Assembly: GCA_017893485.1 (NCBI GenBank)
Contig: CM030367.1
Location: forward strand, 144,325,767 to 144,389,766
Direction of reading: 5' to 3'
Length of the DNA: 64,000 nt
Source: Hemerocallis citrina
Taxonomy: Eukaryota; Streptophyta; Magnoliopsida; Asparagales; Asphodelaceae
The first letter of the stretch is position 1, and every line of letters starts with the position of its first letter. The position numbers were made by a program, and so were the translations under genes. Under the pieces are notes generated by a model, which was not told where the DNA came from, made no database searches, and was given only the letters and a program-made list of their open reading frames with translations. Positions 10,351 through 23,353 of this stretch are shown one piece after another.

Positions 10351-11587
10351 TTGCATTCTTTCTTTTGGGTGTCTCTTAATTTATACTTTTTGGTTAAAGT
10401 AGTGGGTTGATTATATACTAATGTGAAGAAATATTGTTGGAACACTTTAAAAAGATGACATTTCCATGTGCATATGAGGAATATTTGCATGTTCACTTCA
10501 CCCCCACCAGTCGAAATGGCTCCAACCGTTTGACCAATTAAAACTACATTGGTCACCATTTTCGTGGGTTTCCAGCAGTTGGTTGAAATCAGTTCTCATT
10601 ATCGTAGGCTTCCAACATAAATAACCCACACCTTTAAAGTCAGAGTTTTTTTAATATAAAAATGAGCACCAAAAAAAAAAATTAACTCGTTATTGGTGAT
10701 AACAGGGTTATTGAACCTAACCTGTTATTGCCAACAATGGGTTACGTAGAAGATGTGTTTATACAATTTCAAGTCCATCAATCTCAAGTTCTGTTAAAAT
10801 CTTCATACTTAACTTGTTATTGACTATAACGGGTTAAGTGTGCTTAATCCGTTTTTGCAAATAATGGGTTAGGTTATGTGCACACAAAAAAAATTCTATA
10901 ATAAAAACTCTTGCTCTCTTTAACAGAGCTTTATCTTAGGATTTTCATGATCCCAATAGAAGTGTTCATGCCATTCCAAAGATAAGTCATCACAATTTTG
11001 AAATAAAAACATCCTAAAAAGCAGCTTTTTACATTACTACATAAACAACCCACACCTTTAATCAGATTTTTTTAAAAAAAAACCACGAAAAAGGGAAAAA
11101 TTTACACAAATTTTCCAACTCAAAATTGGTGGTGACGGCTATTGGTGGTGATGGCTTAGATTCAAATCATTCAACTAAATTCCTTATTGGATATAACAGG
11201 TTCATTTAATCTAACCCGTTATCATCAACAACGGATTAGGTAGAAGATGAATTTGTAAGTTTTAAATCCAACAATCTCAAGTTTTGTTAAAATCTTTATA
11301 CTTAACCGCTATTAACTATAACATGTTAAATGTGATTAACCTACTGTTGCCAATAACGGGTTATGTTATGTTCATAAAAATAAAAAATAAAAAACCACCA
11401 CAAAAGCTGGTAGCTATACACATATACAACAATAACACACAGCAGCTGTTGGCTGCATTCATTCATCTTACCATTCTCAGCCGTCCCTCAAATTCTCATC
11501 TCATTCATTTTCAACAATAACAACAATAACATACAGAAAATTAAAATTACATATACAAAATTATACTTATAACTTCAATTACATTTT

Positions 11588-11731
11588 TCAACTTAGCATC
11601 GTTTTAAAAATACAATTACATGAGCATATATACACATCTTGAAATATAGATCTTTTTGAAGAGAAACGACTTCCGTCAGCACGATCATGTTCCAATCGAA
11701 ACCTACAACATAAATCTTCAAAAATCTTAAA
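11588..11731 (-). other. Possible last exon of the FRS pseudogene
   Basis: If the 11.6-kb gypsy insertion and one TSD copy are removed, the minus strand reads without a stop from about 23390 across the join to a TGA just before 11588. The peptide near the join reads FDDTKFKIFEDLC. I do not recognise it. It may be the end of the FRS gene or a chance open frame. The rest of 11371-11731 has no recognisable content. Confidence 0.2.
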
Positions 11732-11736
11732 TTTGG

Positions 11737-14700
11737 TGTAAGGCCCCAGATCTCCCAATACCGGATATCCGTGACACAACCAGAATCTTGCCTTCAATTG
11801 CATCTCAACACAGTAAATAACACGAAAATTTAAACACTTTTATTGCCATTAGAGTTATTACATTAATAATTACAATATCAAATGTCCTTGAACAAGGAAT
11901 ACAAATTACGTAACTTATTACAACGGATCGCAAAGAATATTAAGGCTCCTCTGGCAAAGCTGTCAGTTGTCTTCCAGATCGGCAATCGATTGGTCATTTC
12001 TGAGAATTCCGCTGAGTGGTCTATCTACTTTCTGGAACATGTCCCCCGGCTTGAGCCTTCTACTGCGCGACCCTTATATTTCTGCACCCACTCGAATGGT
12101 AGGCACATATGCTGTTATCCCCCCTTGGATGCCCGGCTGATCTTGGGTTCTCTTGCACTTGTGACCTGATATTCATGTACCTAAAATGTGGGGTACGTCA
12201 GTAATTCTACTGACGCAATGCTGATAAGAGAACAGCGATCTCCAAACTGGCAACCACAAACCATCTTGAATGAAAAGAAAAACGTGCATCCTAATTCCCT
12301 GGTGTTTGTGTATGCCATGGTCTAACAACTAATGCACTGATCACCTGCCTTATTGTAATACAAGCACCCTTGGGACTCTGGATACGCATGCATCCCATAC
12401 TACATACGTTCCAGGCCAAACATGACATGGTCTAGTCTAATACACGAAATAAGAATGCACACGATGTACTTACTCAAATGCGATTTGTTGGGAACGCATG
12501 CATCCCATACTGCATACTATCCCAAAATCAACTTCGATGGAAATGTATGCATCCCATACTACATACTTTCCAAAGAGTTCGTTTTCCTGAATATAGGGTT
12601 CAATCCCTCGTCATGCAATGCATTCTAAATTGGTCCACTTCCTGTTCCTGATAGTATGACATGGTTGAGGAGATAAATAACATAAATGCTTCGGGGCACT
12701 GCCCGTTGTCACCAATCATCGTTGCCTCAGACCCTCCTTGAAAGCCGTGACGAACTTAAGATATGCGGTCCCACCGCTCTGCAATCAACGGCCCACCGTC
12801 CTGCAGTCAACAGCCATGACGAACTTAAAGATATACCGCAGCATACCTAAAGCGTCGTATCCCATACGACCCGTTCGTGTCCACTAGCATGTGCCCGGAT
12901 CCCATCCGTCCTTACCACGGTACCTCAGGAATCAACAGTGCAAGATACGTGCAGTAGCATATATCCCTAATGACAGGAAGAGACCACCCGATAGTATTGC
13001 CACCTACCGCTAATTCTAAGAACGAGTTGGATTATAGGGGATCACACCTAACACCAATTCGGTCTTCGAGCAAAAATATAAAGAAAACCTAAGCAATGCA
13101 GTTACTGAAAATAAGTTGTTACCCAGATCACACCCGGTATCGATCAATAATGTCGAGCCTGTCCGGTCTGTCAACCAATAATCATCACAGGAATCACCTC
13201 CACTGATTTCCCATACCTTCACCGGTCAGCGACCAAATAATCCCGGCCCATGACCCTCAGCGATTAGTCCAACAGTGCCCCAAGGATGCAATACAATTCA
13301 AATGAAGGTAAGCACACACATAACCATAAATTCCTGACCATTGACAGACTCGAACATTGAGACACCAAACATAATCGGCCAGAGCTATATCTCAACTCAC
13401 TCATGTCCACCATGAGTATTAAGCACAGGAACTTATCCAAGTTCCAAATGAATTGCTAAAACATCATTAAAACCCGATAGCTCAAGATCACCCTACGCCG
13501 AGGGTTCCTCATCAATTGTCCGATAAAATAATTTAAGAAATAGCAGTAGCTGTGACCCAAGCTATGCTCATCGAAATTTAATACAATCAGACTTCTAGAA
13601 GGGTAGGGAGATCCACTGCAATCTCCCAGTGGGCGACTCTCTCAAATATTTAAGAGCTCAAGTCCCCAAGCTAACTTAATCTTGAAGTCAATCTCAACAA
13701 CAGAGTGCCAAACTTACAACAACCACAACTTCCAACACACATCTCGGATTTGCTTGACACCACCCATTCTGAAACTCTAAGACTCTGGTCTACAACTCTC
13801 CAGCTAACTATTTCCTCGAATTCAATCATCTTGGCATCCAAATAACCCATATATATATTCTTAGCAGTATATTCCTTCTTGCACTTGCTGCACCTCCCCA
13901 ATGTTATAGAAGTCGCTCACTCATCGGAATTGCTCGACCCCGGGTCCTATGGAAGGCTGGGAGTGTCTACTTAACTTTCTAGTTGGACACGTCCTCAGAT
14001 TCAATCCTTAGGGTCCTCAAAGATACTCATTTCCATTGGGGGCATAACAAGGGAAAAGTTGATTTCTCAAGCAACCATTTCCTTAACAAGGCCCAAAACT
14101 GTCCCAACTTCGGAAAATCATAACTTCCAACCCTTAACCAAGAATTACAAAATTCCAATTGGGTTAGGAAGCTGTGATTCCTTGTTGCAAATCTCTAGTC
14201 GGCTAGTCGCCCAAATTCTTAACAGATAATTCTAGAACTATCCATCTCCACGGACTAGACAACTTGCACTAGGCTGAATATAGCCTACTTCGAAATTCGA
14301 TAATAAATCAACCTCGAGTCTAATGCTCATGAAATTTGAGATTCTCAATCTCCACATATACCATTTCATCGTGTCCAAAATTTACATTCAAATTCATTTC
14401 ACACAAAGATCTATGACTCCTCAAACATAACAATATTTTCAGCTGTTCTTTTTCAGCTGGGTATTTACTGCCCCACACTAATCACTTTTGAAACCTCGTC
14501 AAATGATCTCTAAAAAATATAAAATTTGAGATTCATCAAGTAGACTCATACCCCAAGCTACACCCAAAATTTCGTAGCAAAATAATAAACGTACATGAAG
14601 TTATGGCTTTTTGAACTTCAGCCCAAAGCACAGTCAGCTTCAGCCGACACCTACGGACCGGTCGCATTCTACTATTTTTTTGGGGCATTAAACGACCTCG

Positions 14701-16029
14701 AAAAATTACGAAATTTAAGACTATTGTTTTAGACATATACAAGAGCGTCCAAAAAAATTTCCAGCTCAAAATGCCCTGTCATTTCCGAGATACAAAATCG
14801 GGAAGACACACAAAAATCCTTACAGCCAGCAGCTATTCTGGCTTCTTACTGTCCGGACTTGGACCCGCTGTTTGGGCTACTAAAATGCATCCAAATATTA
14901 TAAAAAAATTCATGGATACTCTACATACATAGAAGAACAATACCCCAAAGTTTTAGCTCATGATACCAAACCGTTTGGGCGTAAGAAATTTCCCAACATA
15001 CCCTCACAATCATGCTACTTAGCAAAACTCAAATAGAGTTATTTTTGCCATACAATTTATCATTTCCTAGCACTTCTCCTACTCAAACATCGTAAAAAAA
15101 TCATAGCCATCAATACTACACATCCATTCATACCAAAACAAAATAAATACCAAAGAGTTCAAGAGATCACCCACTTGAAGTTGCAAGAACACTCCTTGTA
15201 GGCTTAGCTTGCTTTTCTCTTTTCCTTGCTCCTTGCTTTGCTTGTTTGCTTGCCTTGCACTTGTATAACTTGGACTCCTCACCCTACTACAACTCCCTAC
15301 TCAAAAGATTCCACCTTTCTCCTTCTCCTTCTCTTTTTTTTTTTGAAACAAGAACAAGTGAAGAAAGGAAAGAATGAGAGAGTGTGAGTGGAGTTGGGTA
15401 TATATGGAGTGAAGGGAAGCTAGGGTGGGGATGAGACCGGAATTGGAGAGGTGGAGGGTTAGGATGGGATGAGCTAGGGCTTGTGGAGGTGTATGGTGAG
15501 ATGGGGTGCCAACACATCATGTGGAAGCATCATGGAAGCTTCTTTGGAAGCTTCCCATTCTCATTGTCAACCTTCACATGGTGATTTATTTCCACCATTG
15601 GATCTTTATCAAGATCAAGCCATGATCATCATGATGCTAGGGTTCCTAACCCTAGGTTAGGTCAAGGAACCCTAGGTCACCACATTCCCATTCTAACCCT
15701 AGTGCACAAACTCATATCACATTCACTTCAAGTACTAGCTTAATTGAAAATAACCAATATATATATATATTAAAATCCTATAAAATACATATTTTATAGA
15801 AATTATAATTTCATCTCACAAATTGTCTGGTCAAAACAATCGGGACAAAACCACAGTTTAATCGAGACGATATTCCGAGTTTACCTCATCGGATTCAGAA
15901 CAACTCGTATGTCTGAAATCTCTCAATTTAACTGATAATTTCTTCGGAAAATATGTAATCGTGTGCAATACTCAGACGTACACGGATTACAGTGCAAAAT
16001 AGTCATATGCTAGTTTGCGGGGTATTACA
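11737..16029 (-). mobile_element. 3' LTR of the 11.6-kb gypsy element
   Basis: On the minus strand it begins TGTAATACCCCGC; its distal end is partly eroded (GGGGCCTTACA). It lines up with 19036-23353 over its whole length with scattered substitutions and small indels. A 95-codon open frame antisense to the element (11882-12169) recurs in the other LTR, but nothing suggests that it is a gene. 12385-12620 holds the module shared with other LTRs. Confidence 0.93.
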
Positions 16030-16043
16030 CCACTCCCTCCTTA
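16030..16043 (-). other. Polypurine tract of the 11.6-kb gypsy element
   Basis: The minus strand reads TAAGGAGGGAGTGG directly before the TG of the 3' LTR. It shares AAGGAGGGAG with the chromovirus PPT at 1905. Confidence 0.85.
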
Positions 16044-16047
16044 GAAT

Positions 16048-16065
16048 CGTTCTGTCCTCAGAACG
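16048..16065 (-). other. Stem-loop upstream of the PPT
   Basis: The minus strand reads CGTTCTG, AGGA, CAGAACG: a perfect 7-bp stem with the same AGGA loop and the same position relative to the PPT as at 1882-1899. Two pairs differ from that copy and both remain paired (C:G for A:T, and T:A for C:G). Confidence 0.7.
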
Positions 16066-16199
16066 ACGCTAGGGGAGCAGAAAAACATCCATGAGCAGAA
16101 GACACCTTCCCCTGATTTCTCAAATTTCTCGAGGAACATCCTCGACAACCCAATCTCAAGTGCCCAACATCGGCTCGCAAGCCTTAAGTGCTCAATGCA

Positions 16200-17165
16200 T
16201 CCTTCCGTCCCTGAGATTAATCCCATCGCGGGGATCATTCGGAGATCTGTCTTATCTCACTTCCACCGTACTGGGGATGAATACTTTGGGGAAAGTTGCT
16301 CTCATCCTGGACTACTGGAGATCAATCCCTCTCTACAGATCATCCTGGGGCCTATTTCATCTCGTGTTCTGGAAAATCGGGAAATATTTTGCTCCACGGA
16401 TCATTCTGGAGCCTCTCTCATCATTAATTTTCCCCCGTGCGTATTACTCTCGTCCTCGGAATACTGGAGATCAATCCCACTCCACAGATCATTCTGGGCC
16501 TATTCATCCCTCGCCTGGAATACTGGAGAATATCTCACTCCTTGGATCATTCTGGAGCCTCTCTCATCATTAATTTTCCCCGTGGGTATTACTCTCGTCC
16601 TCAGAATACTGGAGATCAATCCCACTCCACATATCATTCTGGGGCCTATTTCATTCCTCGTCTGGAATACTGGGGAATATCTCACTCCTTGGATCATTCT
16701 GGAGCCAATGTCCCAATAGCCTGCCCGTGAACGTTGCTCTCGTCCCTGGAATACTGGAGATCAATCCCACTCCACAGATCATTCTGGGGCCTATTTCATC
16801 CCACGTCTGGAATACTGGGGAATATCTCACTCCCTGGATCATTCTGGAGCCAACATCACACAATCTTTTTCATGAGCATCGCTCTCGTCCCTGGAATACT
16901 GGAGACCAATCCTACTCCACAGGTCATTCTGGGGCCTATTTCATCACTCATCTGGAATGCTGAGGAATGTCTCACTCCATGGATCATTCTGGAGCCTACC
17001 TCACCACACGATCTCCCCATGAGTATCACTCTCGTCCCGAAACACTGGAGATCAATCCCTCTCTATAGAACACTCTGGGGTCTATTTCATCCATCGTCTA
17101 GAATGCTGGGGAATATCTCACTTCGCGGATCATTCTGGAGCCTCCATACCTACAATCGTTCTTGG
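16200..17165. repeat. About six tandem copies of a 145-bp unit
   Basis: The segment CTGGAGATCAATCC recurs at about 143-146 base intervals (near 16313, 16461, 16607, 16751, 16896, 17045). Each is followed by GATCATTCTGGGGCCTATTT and a second GGATCATTCTGGAGCC. The unit is thus itself an imperfect doublet of about 70 bases. It lies in the internal region between gag and the PPT. Open frames across it are a by-product of the repeat. Confidence 0.85.
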
Positions 17166-17507
17166 TTCATCATATCTCCTTCTAGTGCTCGAGTCAAGTT
17201 CTCAGCACATATTCCAGCTCTCGGTTTGCACCTCTAGAGGATCGGTGACCACTCCCTCCTTAGAAGAAAACGAGGCTTTCCAAGGAGAAGGCAAATATTT
17301 AAGCCTTATGCCTTATCCCAAATACTTAATAAAATACGCATAAGACAAGAGACGACCAAATGCCCCAACTTTCATGCTTTATAATAGACATAATACCATG
17401 CTACAGATCATAGTACAAGTTCATCATCCATAACTTGCAAAAATGCAACAAAACATTTTACTATTTCTCGACTATGATAGCCCTCATTATTACATACTTC
17501 TTCCCAG

Positions 17508-17783
17508 TTAAACTGAGATTCGTCCCTGACGAACATGCTTCTTCTCTTTATCGGTCACCTTTAGTAACTGGTCATTGGGGTTCTCTTGCAGTCGTGGACA
17601 ATCTGATTTCTTGTGCCCAGCTTCTCCATAATTGTAGCAAGTGCTTGTCTTGGCTCTTTTCGGGCATTGACTCTTGAAATAACCTGGTTCTTTACAAAAG
17701 TAACACACCACCGTCTGGTTGGTCCCCTTGCTGGTGTTGAGCTTTCTGGACTTGTGAGTTAGAGTCCCGCTTGTCTTGGTCAT
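17508..17783 (-). pseudogene. Gag zinc-knuckle fragment
   Basis: The peptide contains CYFCKEPGYFKSQC and CYNYGEAGHKKSDC, a tandem pair of CCHC knuckles that bind RNA in retrotransposon Gag. In the first, the His position is Tyr (GY instead of GH). In the second, the second Cys is Tyr. Both knuckles therefore lack one metal ligand. It belongs to the same gag as 18353-18853 but in a shifted frame. Confidence 0.75.
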
Positions 17784-18352
17784 TGGTGAGAATGTGTTTC
17801 TTCTTCTTCTTCGTCTCGGCCTTGCCTTGACTCCGCCTTATGTCCATTTCTGTTACTGCAGCTCGCCTTACTAGCTTATCGAATCGGCGGATGCCTAATG
17901 GAACCATCCTCGACCTCAGTCCAGGCCTGAGCCCTTGCTGCGCGAGTGCCTACTATCATATGGTGCTTGGGTTCGACCACAACATGTAACCGAAAAGCAA
18001 ATGACTCATCTTATGGTCTTTCTGCCTCTCCTAGGTTAGGTGTCCAACCTGAAATTTGCCATGTTGCACTAAGTTACTTACGGATGTATGCATGCAGTCC
18101 GGGAACACTTTGGGGTGAACACCCATCCGAACAAGTAGGGTCAATAGTTCAGCATTTAGGCCGTAACATTTAGCAAAAAACAAATCTTTAACCCAACAAG
18201 TGCTCTCCGAACCAAGCTAGATAGTCTCCTATCACTAGGCTCACCAACCAACCTGGACTTTGGGCTTTCTTCGCTTCTTCCTGGACCATCTCAGGTGCAT
18301 ACTGTGATAGCTGAGAAAATTTTGTCTCATATTCTCTGACAGACATATTTTC

Positions 18353-18853
18353 CTACTTCAAATTGTGGAACTCCATCGACTTTTCTTCTTGCACATCCGT
18401 GGGAAAATAGTGCTGTCGGAATTCCTCAAGAAAATTCTCCCACGTGATTTGACCTCCCTCAAGACCACGCTTTACGGACTGCCACCAAACTCCGGCATCC
18501 TTCTCTAGCAATATTGTGGCCAAACGAACCTTGCTGTCTTCTGGAGTTACCAGTACTTCAAACACTGTTTCTACTTGACGTATCCAGTCATCAGCAGCCG
18601 TGGGGTCGACCTGCCCTTCGAAAACTGGCGGTTTCATCTTCTTGAATGATTCCACCATCTTTATCGGGTCTGCTGGGGTAGCGACTCCTGGTGTTCCCTG
18701 TGGCGGTGCTTGGTTTCTACTAGCTTCCACAAATGCTCCCATCATTCGGTATACACGGGTAAACTCTGCTTCAACATTGAAGTTTGTGCCATTGGTTCTA
18801 CTGCCTTCGCCCTCAGCCATTCCATGGTGGTTGTTTCTAATTCTTTGGGACAC
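18353..18853 (-). pseudogene. Ty3/gypsy Gag capsid fragment
   Basis: 166 codons starting with Met and ending at a stop. The central and C-terminal parts (FKKMKPPVFEGQVDPTAADD, then WWQSVKRGLEG and FLEEFRQHYFPTDVQEEKSM) match the plant Retrotrans_gag capsid domain in order. Gag forms the cytoplasmic virus-like particle. Its start lies about 170 bases after the PBS on the minus strand, as expected. The frame is broken before the zinc knuckles (about 17790-18350 holds no open frame on this strand). Confidence 0.85.
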
Positions 18854-19020
18854 CCTTCAATGAAAGAAAACACACAGAGTTAGTTCTAGATGTAGGGAAG
18901 ATCACAACATAAGTGAAAAGTGAAATAATCATGGTTTTGACCTTCCTACAATCCAACTAAACCCAGCTATTTGGCATTTTAAGTCAAATTTCCTAGTGTG
19001 TTAGATTACAATTTGAAGTC

Positions 19021-19033
19021 AGCTCTGATACCA
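19021..19033 (-). other. PBS for tRNA-iMet
   Basis: The minus strand reads TGGTATCAGAGCT two bases after the 5' LTR end. This is the classic plant LTR-retrotransposon PBS complementary to the 3' end of initiator tRNA-Met. Confidence 0.9.
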
Positions 19034-19035
19034 AC

Positions 19036-22000
19036 TGTAACGCCCCGGATCACCCAATACCGGATATCCGTGACACAACCAGAATCTTGCCTTCAATTGC
19101 ATCTCAACACAATAAATAACACGGAAATTTAAACACTTTTATTGCCATTATAGTTATTACATCAATAATTACAATATCAAATGTCCTTGAACAAGGAATA
19201 CAAATTACGTAACTTATTACAACTGATCGCAAAGAATATTCAGGCTCCTCTGGAAAAGCTGTCAGTTGTCTTCCAGATCGGCAATCGATTGGTCATTTCT
19301 GAGAACTCCACTGAGTGGTCTATCTGCTTTCTGGAACTTGTCCATCGGCTTAAGCCTTCTGCTGCGCGACCCTTATATTTCTGCACCCACTCGAATGGTA
19401 GGCACGTATGCTGTCATCCCCCCTTGGATGCCCTGCTGATCTTGGGTTCTCCTGCACATGTGACCTGATATTCATGTACCTAAAATGTAGGGTACGTCAG
19501 TAATTCTACTGACGCAATGCTGATAAGAGAACATCGATCTCCAAACTGGCAACCACAAACCATCTTGAATGAAAAGAAAAATGTGCATCCTAATTCCCTG
19601 GTGTTCGTGTATGCCATGGTCTAACAACTAATGCACTGATCACCTGCCTTATTGTAATACAAGCACCCTTGGGACACTGGATACGCATGCATCACATACT
19701 ACATACGTTCCAGGCCAAACATGACATGGTCTAGTCTAATACACGAAATAAGAATGCACACGATGTACTTACTCTAATGCGATTCGTTGGGAACGCATGC
19801 ATCCCATACTGCATACTTTCCCAAAATCAACTTCGATGGAAATGTATGCATCCCATACTACATACTTTCCAAAGAGTTCGTTTTCCTGAATATAGGGTTC
19901 AATCCCTCGTCATGCAATGCATTCTAAATTGGTCCACTTCCTGTTCCTGATAGTATGACATGGTTGAGGAGATAAATAACATAAATGCTTCGGGGCGCTG
20001 CCCGTTGTCACCAATCATCGTTGCCTCAGACCCTCCTTGAAAGCTGTGACGAACTTAAGATATGCGGTCCCACCGCTCTGCAATCAACGGTCCCACCGTC
20101 CTGCAGTCAACAGCCGTGACGAACTTAAAGATATACTGCAGCATACCAAAAGTGTCGTATCCTATACGACCCGTTCGTGTCCACTAGCATGTGCCCGGAT
20201 CCCATCTGTCCTTACCACGGTACCTCAGGAATCAACAGTGCAAGATACGTGCAGCAGTACGTATCCCTAATGACAGGAAGAGACCACCCCATAGTATTGC
20301 CACCTACCGCTAATTCTCAGAACGAGTTGGATTATAGGGGATCACCCCTAACACCAATTCGGTCTTCGAGCAAAAATATAAAGAAAACCTAATCAATGCA
20401 GTTACTGAAAATAAGTTGTTACCCATATCACACCCGGTATCGATCAATAATGTCGAGCCTGTCCGGTCTGTCAACCAATAATCATCACAGGAATCACCTC
20501 CACTGATTCCCCATACCTTCACTGGTTAGCGACCAAATAATCCCGGCCCGTGACCCTCAGCGAGTAGTCCAACGGTGCCCCAAGGATGCAATACAATTCA
20601 AATGAAGGTAAGCACACACATAACCATCAATTCCTGACCATTGACAGACTCGAACATTGACACACCAAACATAATCGACCAGAGCTATATCTCAACTCAC
20701 TCATGTCCACCATGAGTATTAAGCACAAGAACTTATCCAAGTTCCAAATGAATTGCTAAAACATCATTAAAACCCGATAGCTCAAGATCACCCTACGCCG
20801 AGGGTTCCTCATCAATTGTCCGATAAAATAATTTAAGAAATAGCAGTAGCTGTGACCCAAGCTATGCTCATCGAAATTTAATACAATCAGACTTCTAGAA
20901 GGGTAGGGAGATCCACTGCAATCTCCCAGTGGGTGACTCTCTCAAATATTTAAGAGCTCAAGTCCCCAAGCTAACTTAATCTTGAAGTCAATCTCAACAA
21001 CAGGGCGCCAAACTTACAACAACCACAACTTCCAACACACATCTCGGATTTGCTTGACACCACCCATTCTGAAACTCTAAGACTCTGGTCTACAACTCTC
21101 CAGCTAACTATTTCCTCGAATTCAATCATCTTGGCACCCAAATAACTCATATATATATTCTTAGCAGTATATTCCTTCTTGCACTTGCTGCACCTCCCCA
21201 ATGTTATAGAAGTCGCTCACTCATCGGAATTGCTCTACCCCGGGTCCTATGGAAGGCTGGGAGTGTCTACTTAACTTTCTAGTTGGACACGTCCTCAGAT
21301 TCAATCCTTAGGGTCCTCAAAGATACCCATTTCCATTGGGGGCATAACAAGGGAAAAGTTGATTTCTCAAGCAACCATTTCCTTAACAAGGCCCAAATCT
21401 GTCCCAACTTCGGAAAATCATAACTTCCAAACCTTAACCAAGAATTACAAAATTCCAATTGGGTTAGGAAGCTGTGATTCCTTGTTGCAAATCTCTAGTC
21501 GGCTAGTCGCCCAAATTCTTAACAGATAATTCTAGAACTATCCATCTCCACGGACTAGACAACTTGCACTAGGCTGAACATAGCCTACTTCGAAATTCGA
21601 TAATAAATCAACCTCGAGTCTAATGCTCATGAAATTTGAGATTCTCAATCTCCACATATACCATTTCATCGTGTCCAAAATTTACATTCAAATTCATTTC
21701 ACACAAAGATCTATGACTCCTCAAACATAGCAATATTTTCAGCTGTTCTTTTTCAGCTGGGTATTTACTGCCCCACACTAATCACTTTTGAAACCTCGTC
21801 AAATGCTCTCTAAAAAATCTAAAATTTGAGATTCATCAAATAGACTCATACCCCAAGCTACACCCAAAATTTCGTAGCAAAATAATAAACATACACGAAG
21901 TTATGGCTTTTTGAACTTCAGCCCAAAGCACAGTCAGCTTCAGCCGACACCTACGGACCAGTCGCATTCTACTATTTTTTTGGGGGATCAAACGACCTCG

Positions 22001-23353
22001 GAAAATTACGAAATTTAAGACTACGGTTTTAAACACGTACAAGATCGTCCAAAAAAATTTCCAGCTCAAAATGCCTTGTCATTTCCGAGATACAAAATCG
22101 GAAAGACACACAAAAATCCTTACAGCCAGCAGCTATGCTGGCTGCTTACTGTCCGGACTTGGACCCGCTGTTTGGGCTACTAAAATGCATCCAAATATTA
22201 TGAAAATATTCATGGATACTCTACATACATAGATGAAAAATACCCCAAAGTTTTAGCTCAAGATACCAAACCGTTTGTGCGGAAGAAATTCCCCAACATA
22301 CCCTCACAATCATTCTACTTAGCAAAACTCAAAAAGAGTTATTTTTACCATACAATTTATCATTTCCTAGCACTTCTCCTACTCAAACATGGTAACAAAA
22401 TCATAGCCATCACTACTACACATCCATTCATACCAAAACAAAATAAATACCAAAGAGTTCAAGAGATCACCTACTTGAAGTTGCAAGAACACTCCTTGTA
22501 GGCGTAGCTTGCTTTTCTCTTTTCCTTGCTCCTTGCTTTGCTTGTTTGCTTGCCTTGCACTTGTATAACTTGGACTCCTCAATCCCCTACTTCTCCACCC
22601 TACTACAACTCCCTACTCAAAAGATTCCACCTTTCTCCTTCTCCTTCTCTTTTTTTTTTTTGAAACAAGAACAAGTGAAGAAAGGAAAGAATGAGAGAGT
22701 GTGAGTGGAGGTGGGTATATATGGAGTGAAGGGAAGCTAGGGTGGTGATGAGACCGGAATTGGAGAGGTGGAGGGTTAGGATGGGAGGAGCTAGGGCTTG
22801 TGGAGGTATGGTGAGATGGGGTGCCAACACATCATGTGGAAGCTTCATGGAAGCTTCTTTGGAAGCTTCATGGAAGCTTCCCATTCTCATTGTCAACCTT
22901 CACATGGTGATTTATTTCCACCATTGGATCTTTATCAAGATCAAGCCATGATCATCATGATGCTAGGGTTCCTAACCCTAGGTTAGGTCAAGGAACCCTA
23001 GGTCACCACATTCCCATTCTAACCCTAGTGCACAAACTCATATCACATTCACTTCAAGCACTAGCTTAATTGAAAATAACCAATACATATATATTAAAAT
23101 TATATAAAATACATGTTTTATGGAAATTATAATTTTCTCTCACAAATTGTCTGGTCAAAACAATCGGGACAAAACCACAGTTTAATCGAGACGATATTCC
23201 GAGTTTACCTCATCGGATTCAGAACAGCTCGTATGTCTGAAATATCTCAATTTAACTGATAATTTCTTCGGGAAATATGTAATCGTGTGCAATACTCAGA
23301 CGTGCACGGATTACAGTGCAAAATAGTCATATGCTATTTTGCGGGGTATTACA
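19036..23353 (-). mobile_element. 5' LTR of the 11.6-kb gypsy element
   Basis: On the minus strand it starts TGTAATACCCCGC at 23353 and ends CGGGGCGTTACA at 19036, two bases from the PBS. It is 4318 bp long, slightly longer than its partner because of small insertions such as extra copies of ATGGAAGCTTC near 22850. 19690-19915 holds the shared LTR module. Confidence 0.93.

Larger units (their letters stand above)
8412..11370. repeat. Array of eight palindromic AACCCGTTATTG modules
   Basis: Modules at about 8412-8446, 8494-8563, 9433-9500, 9901-9979, 10682-10750, 10808-10875, 11172-11245 and 11299-11368 share the core TAACCCGTTATTG and its reverse complement CAATAACGGGTTA. Most carry two such dyads separated by about ten bases. 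The best is a perfect 22-bp stem, 9901-9922 with 9958-9979, enclosing a second smaller dyad. Between modules, longer blocks repeat at lower identity (9565-9720 with 10060-10215; 9735-9850 with 10537-10650). No coding potential. It lies directly 3' of the FRS pseudogene. Confidence 0.75.
11737..23353 (-). mobile_element. Gypsy element with 4.3-kb LTRs, TSD TTTGG, no pol
   Basis: Two near-identical direct repeats, 11737-16029 (4293 bp) and 19036-23353 (4318 bp), flank only 3.0 kb of internal DNA. Perfect TSDs TTTGG lie at 11732-11736 and 23354-23358. On the minus strand the parts are: 5' LTR, PBS, gag with zinc knuckles, a tandem array, PPT, 3' LTR. No protease, RT, RNase H or integrase is present. 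It is therefore a non-autonomous or deleted chromovirus-like element. Its insertion breaks the 3' end of the FRS pseudogene. Confidence 0.95.

Noticed and set aside
11882..12169. 95-codon open frame, repeated almost unchanged at 19181-19468
   Set aside because: It is conserved only because it lies in the two LTRs of one element, antisense to transcription, with no domain that I recognise.
16091..17237. Several long overlapping open frames on both strands
   Set aside because: They arise from the 145-bp tandem repeat, whose period and lack of stops keep frames open; the peptides are repetitive and match no family.
11737..23353. Two 4.3-kb near-identical blocks as a segmental duplication
   Set aside because: TSDs, TG...CA ends, PBS and PPT show they are LTRs of one retrotransposon.
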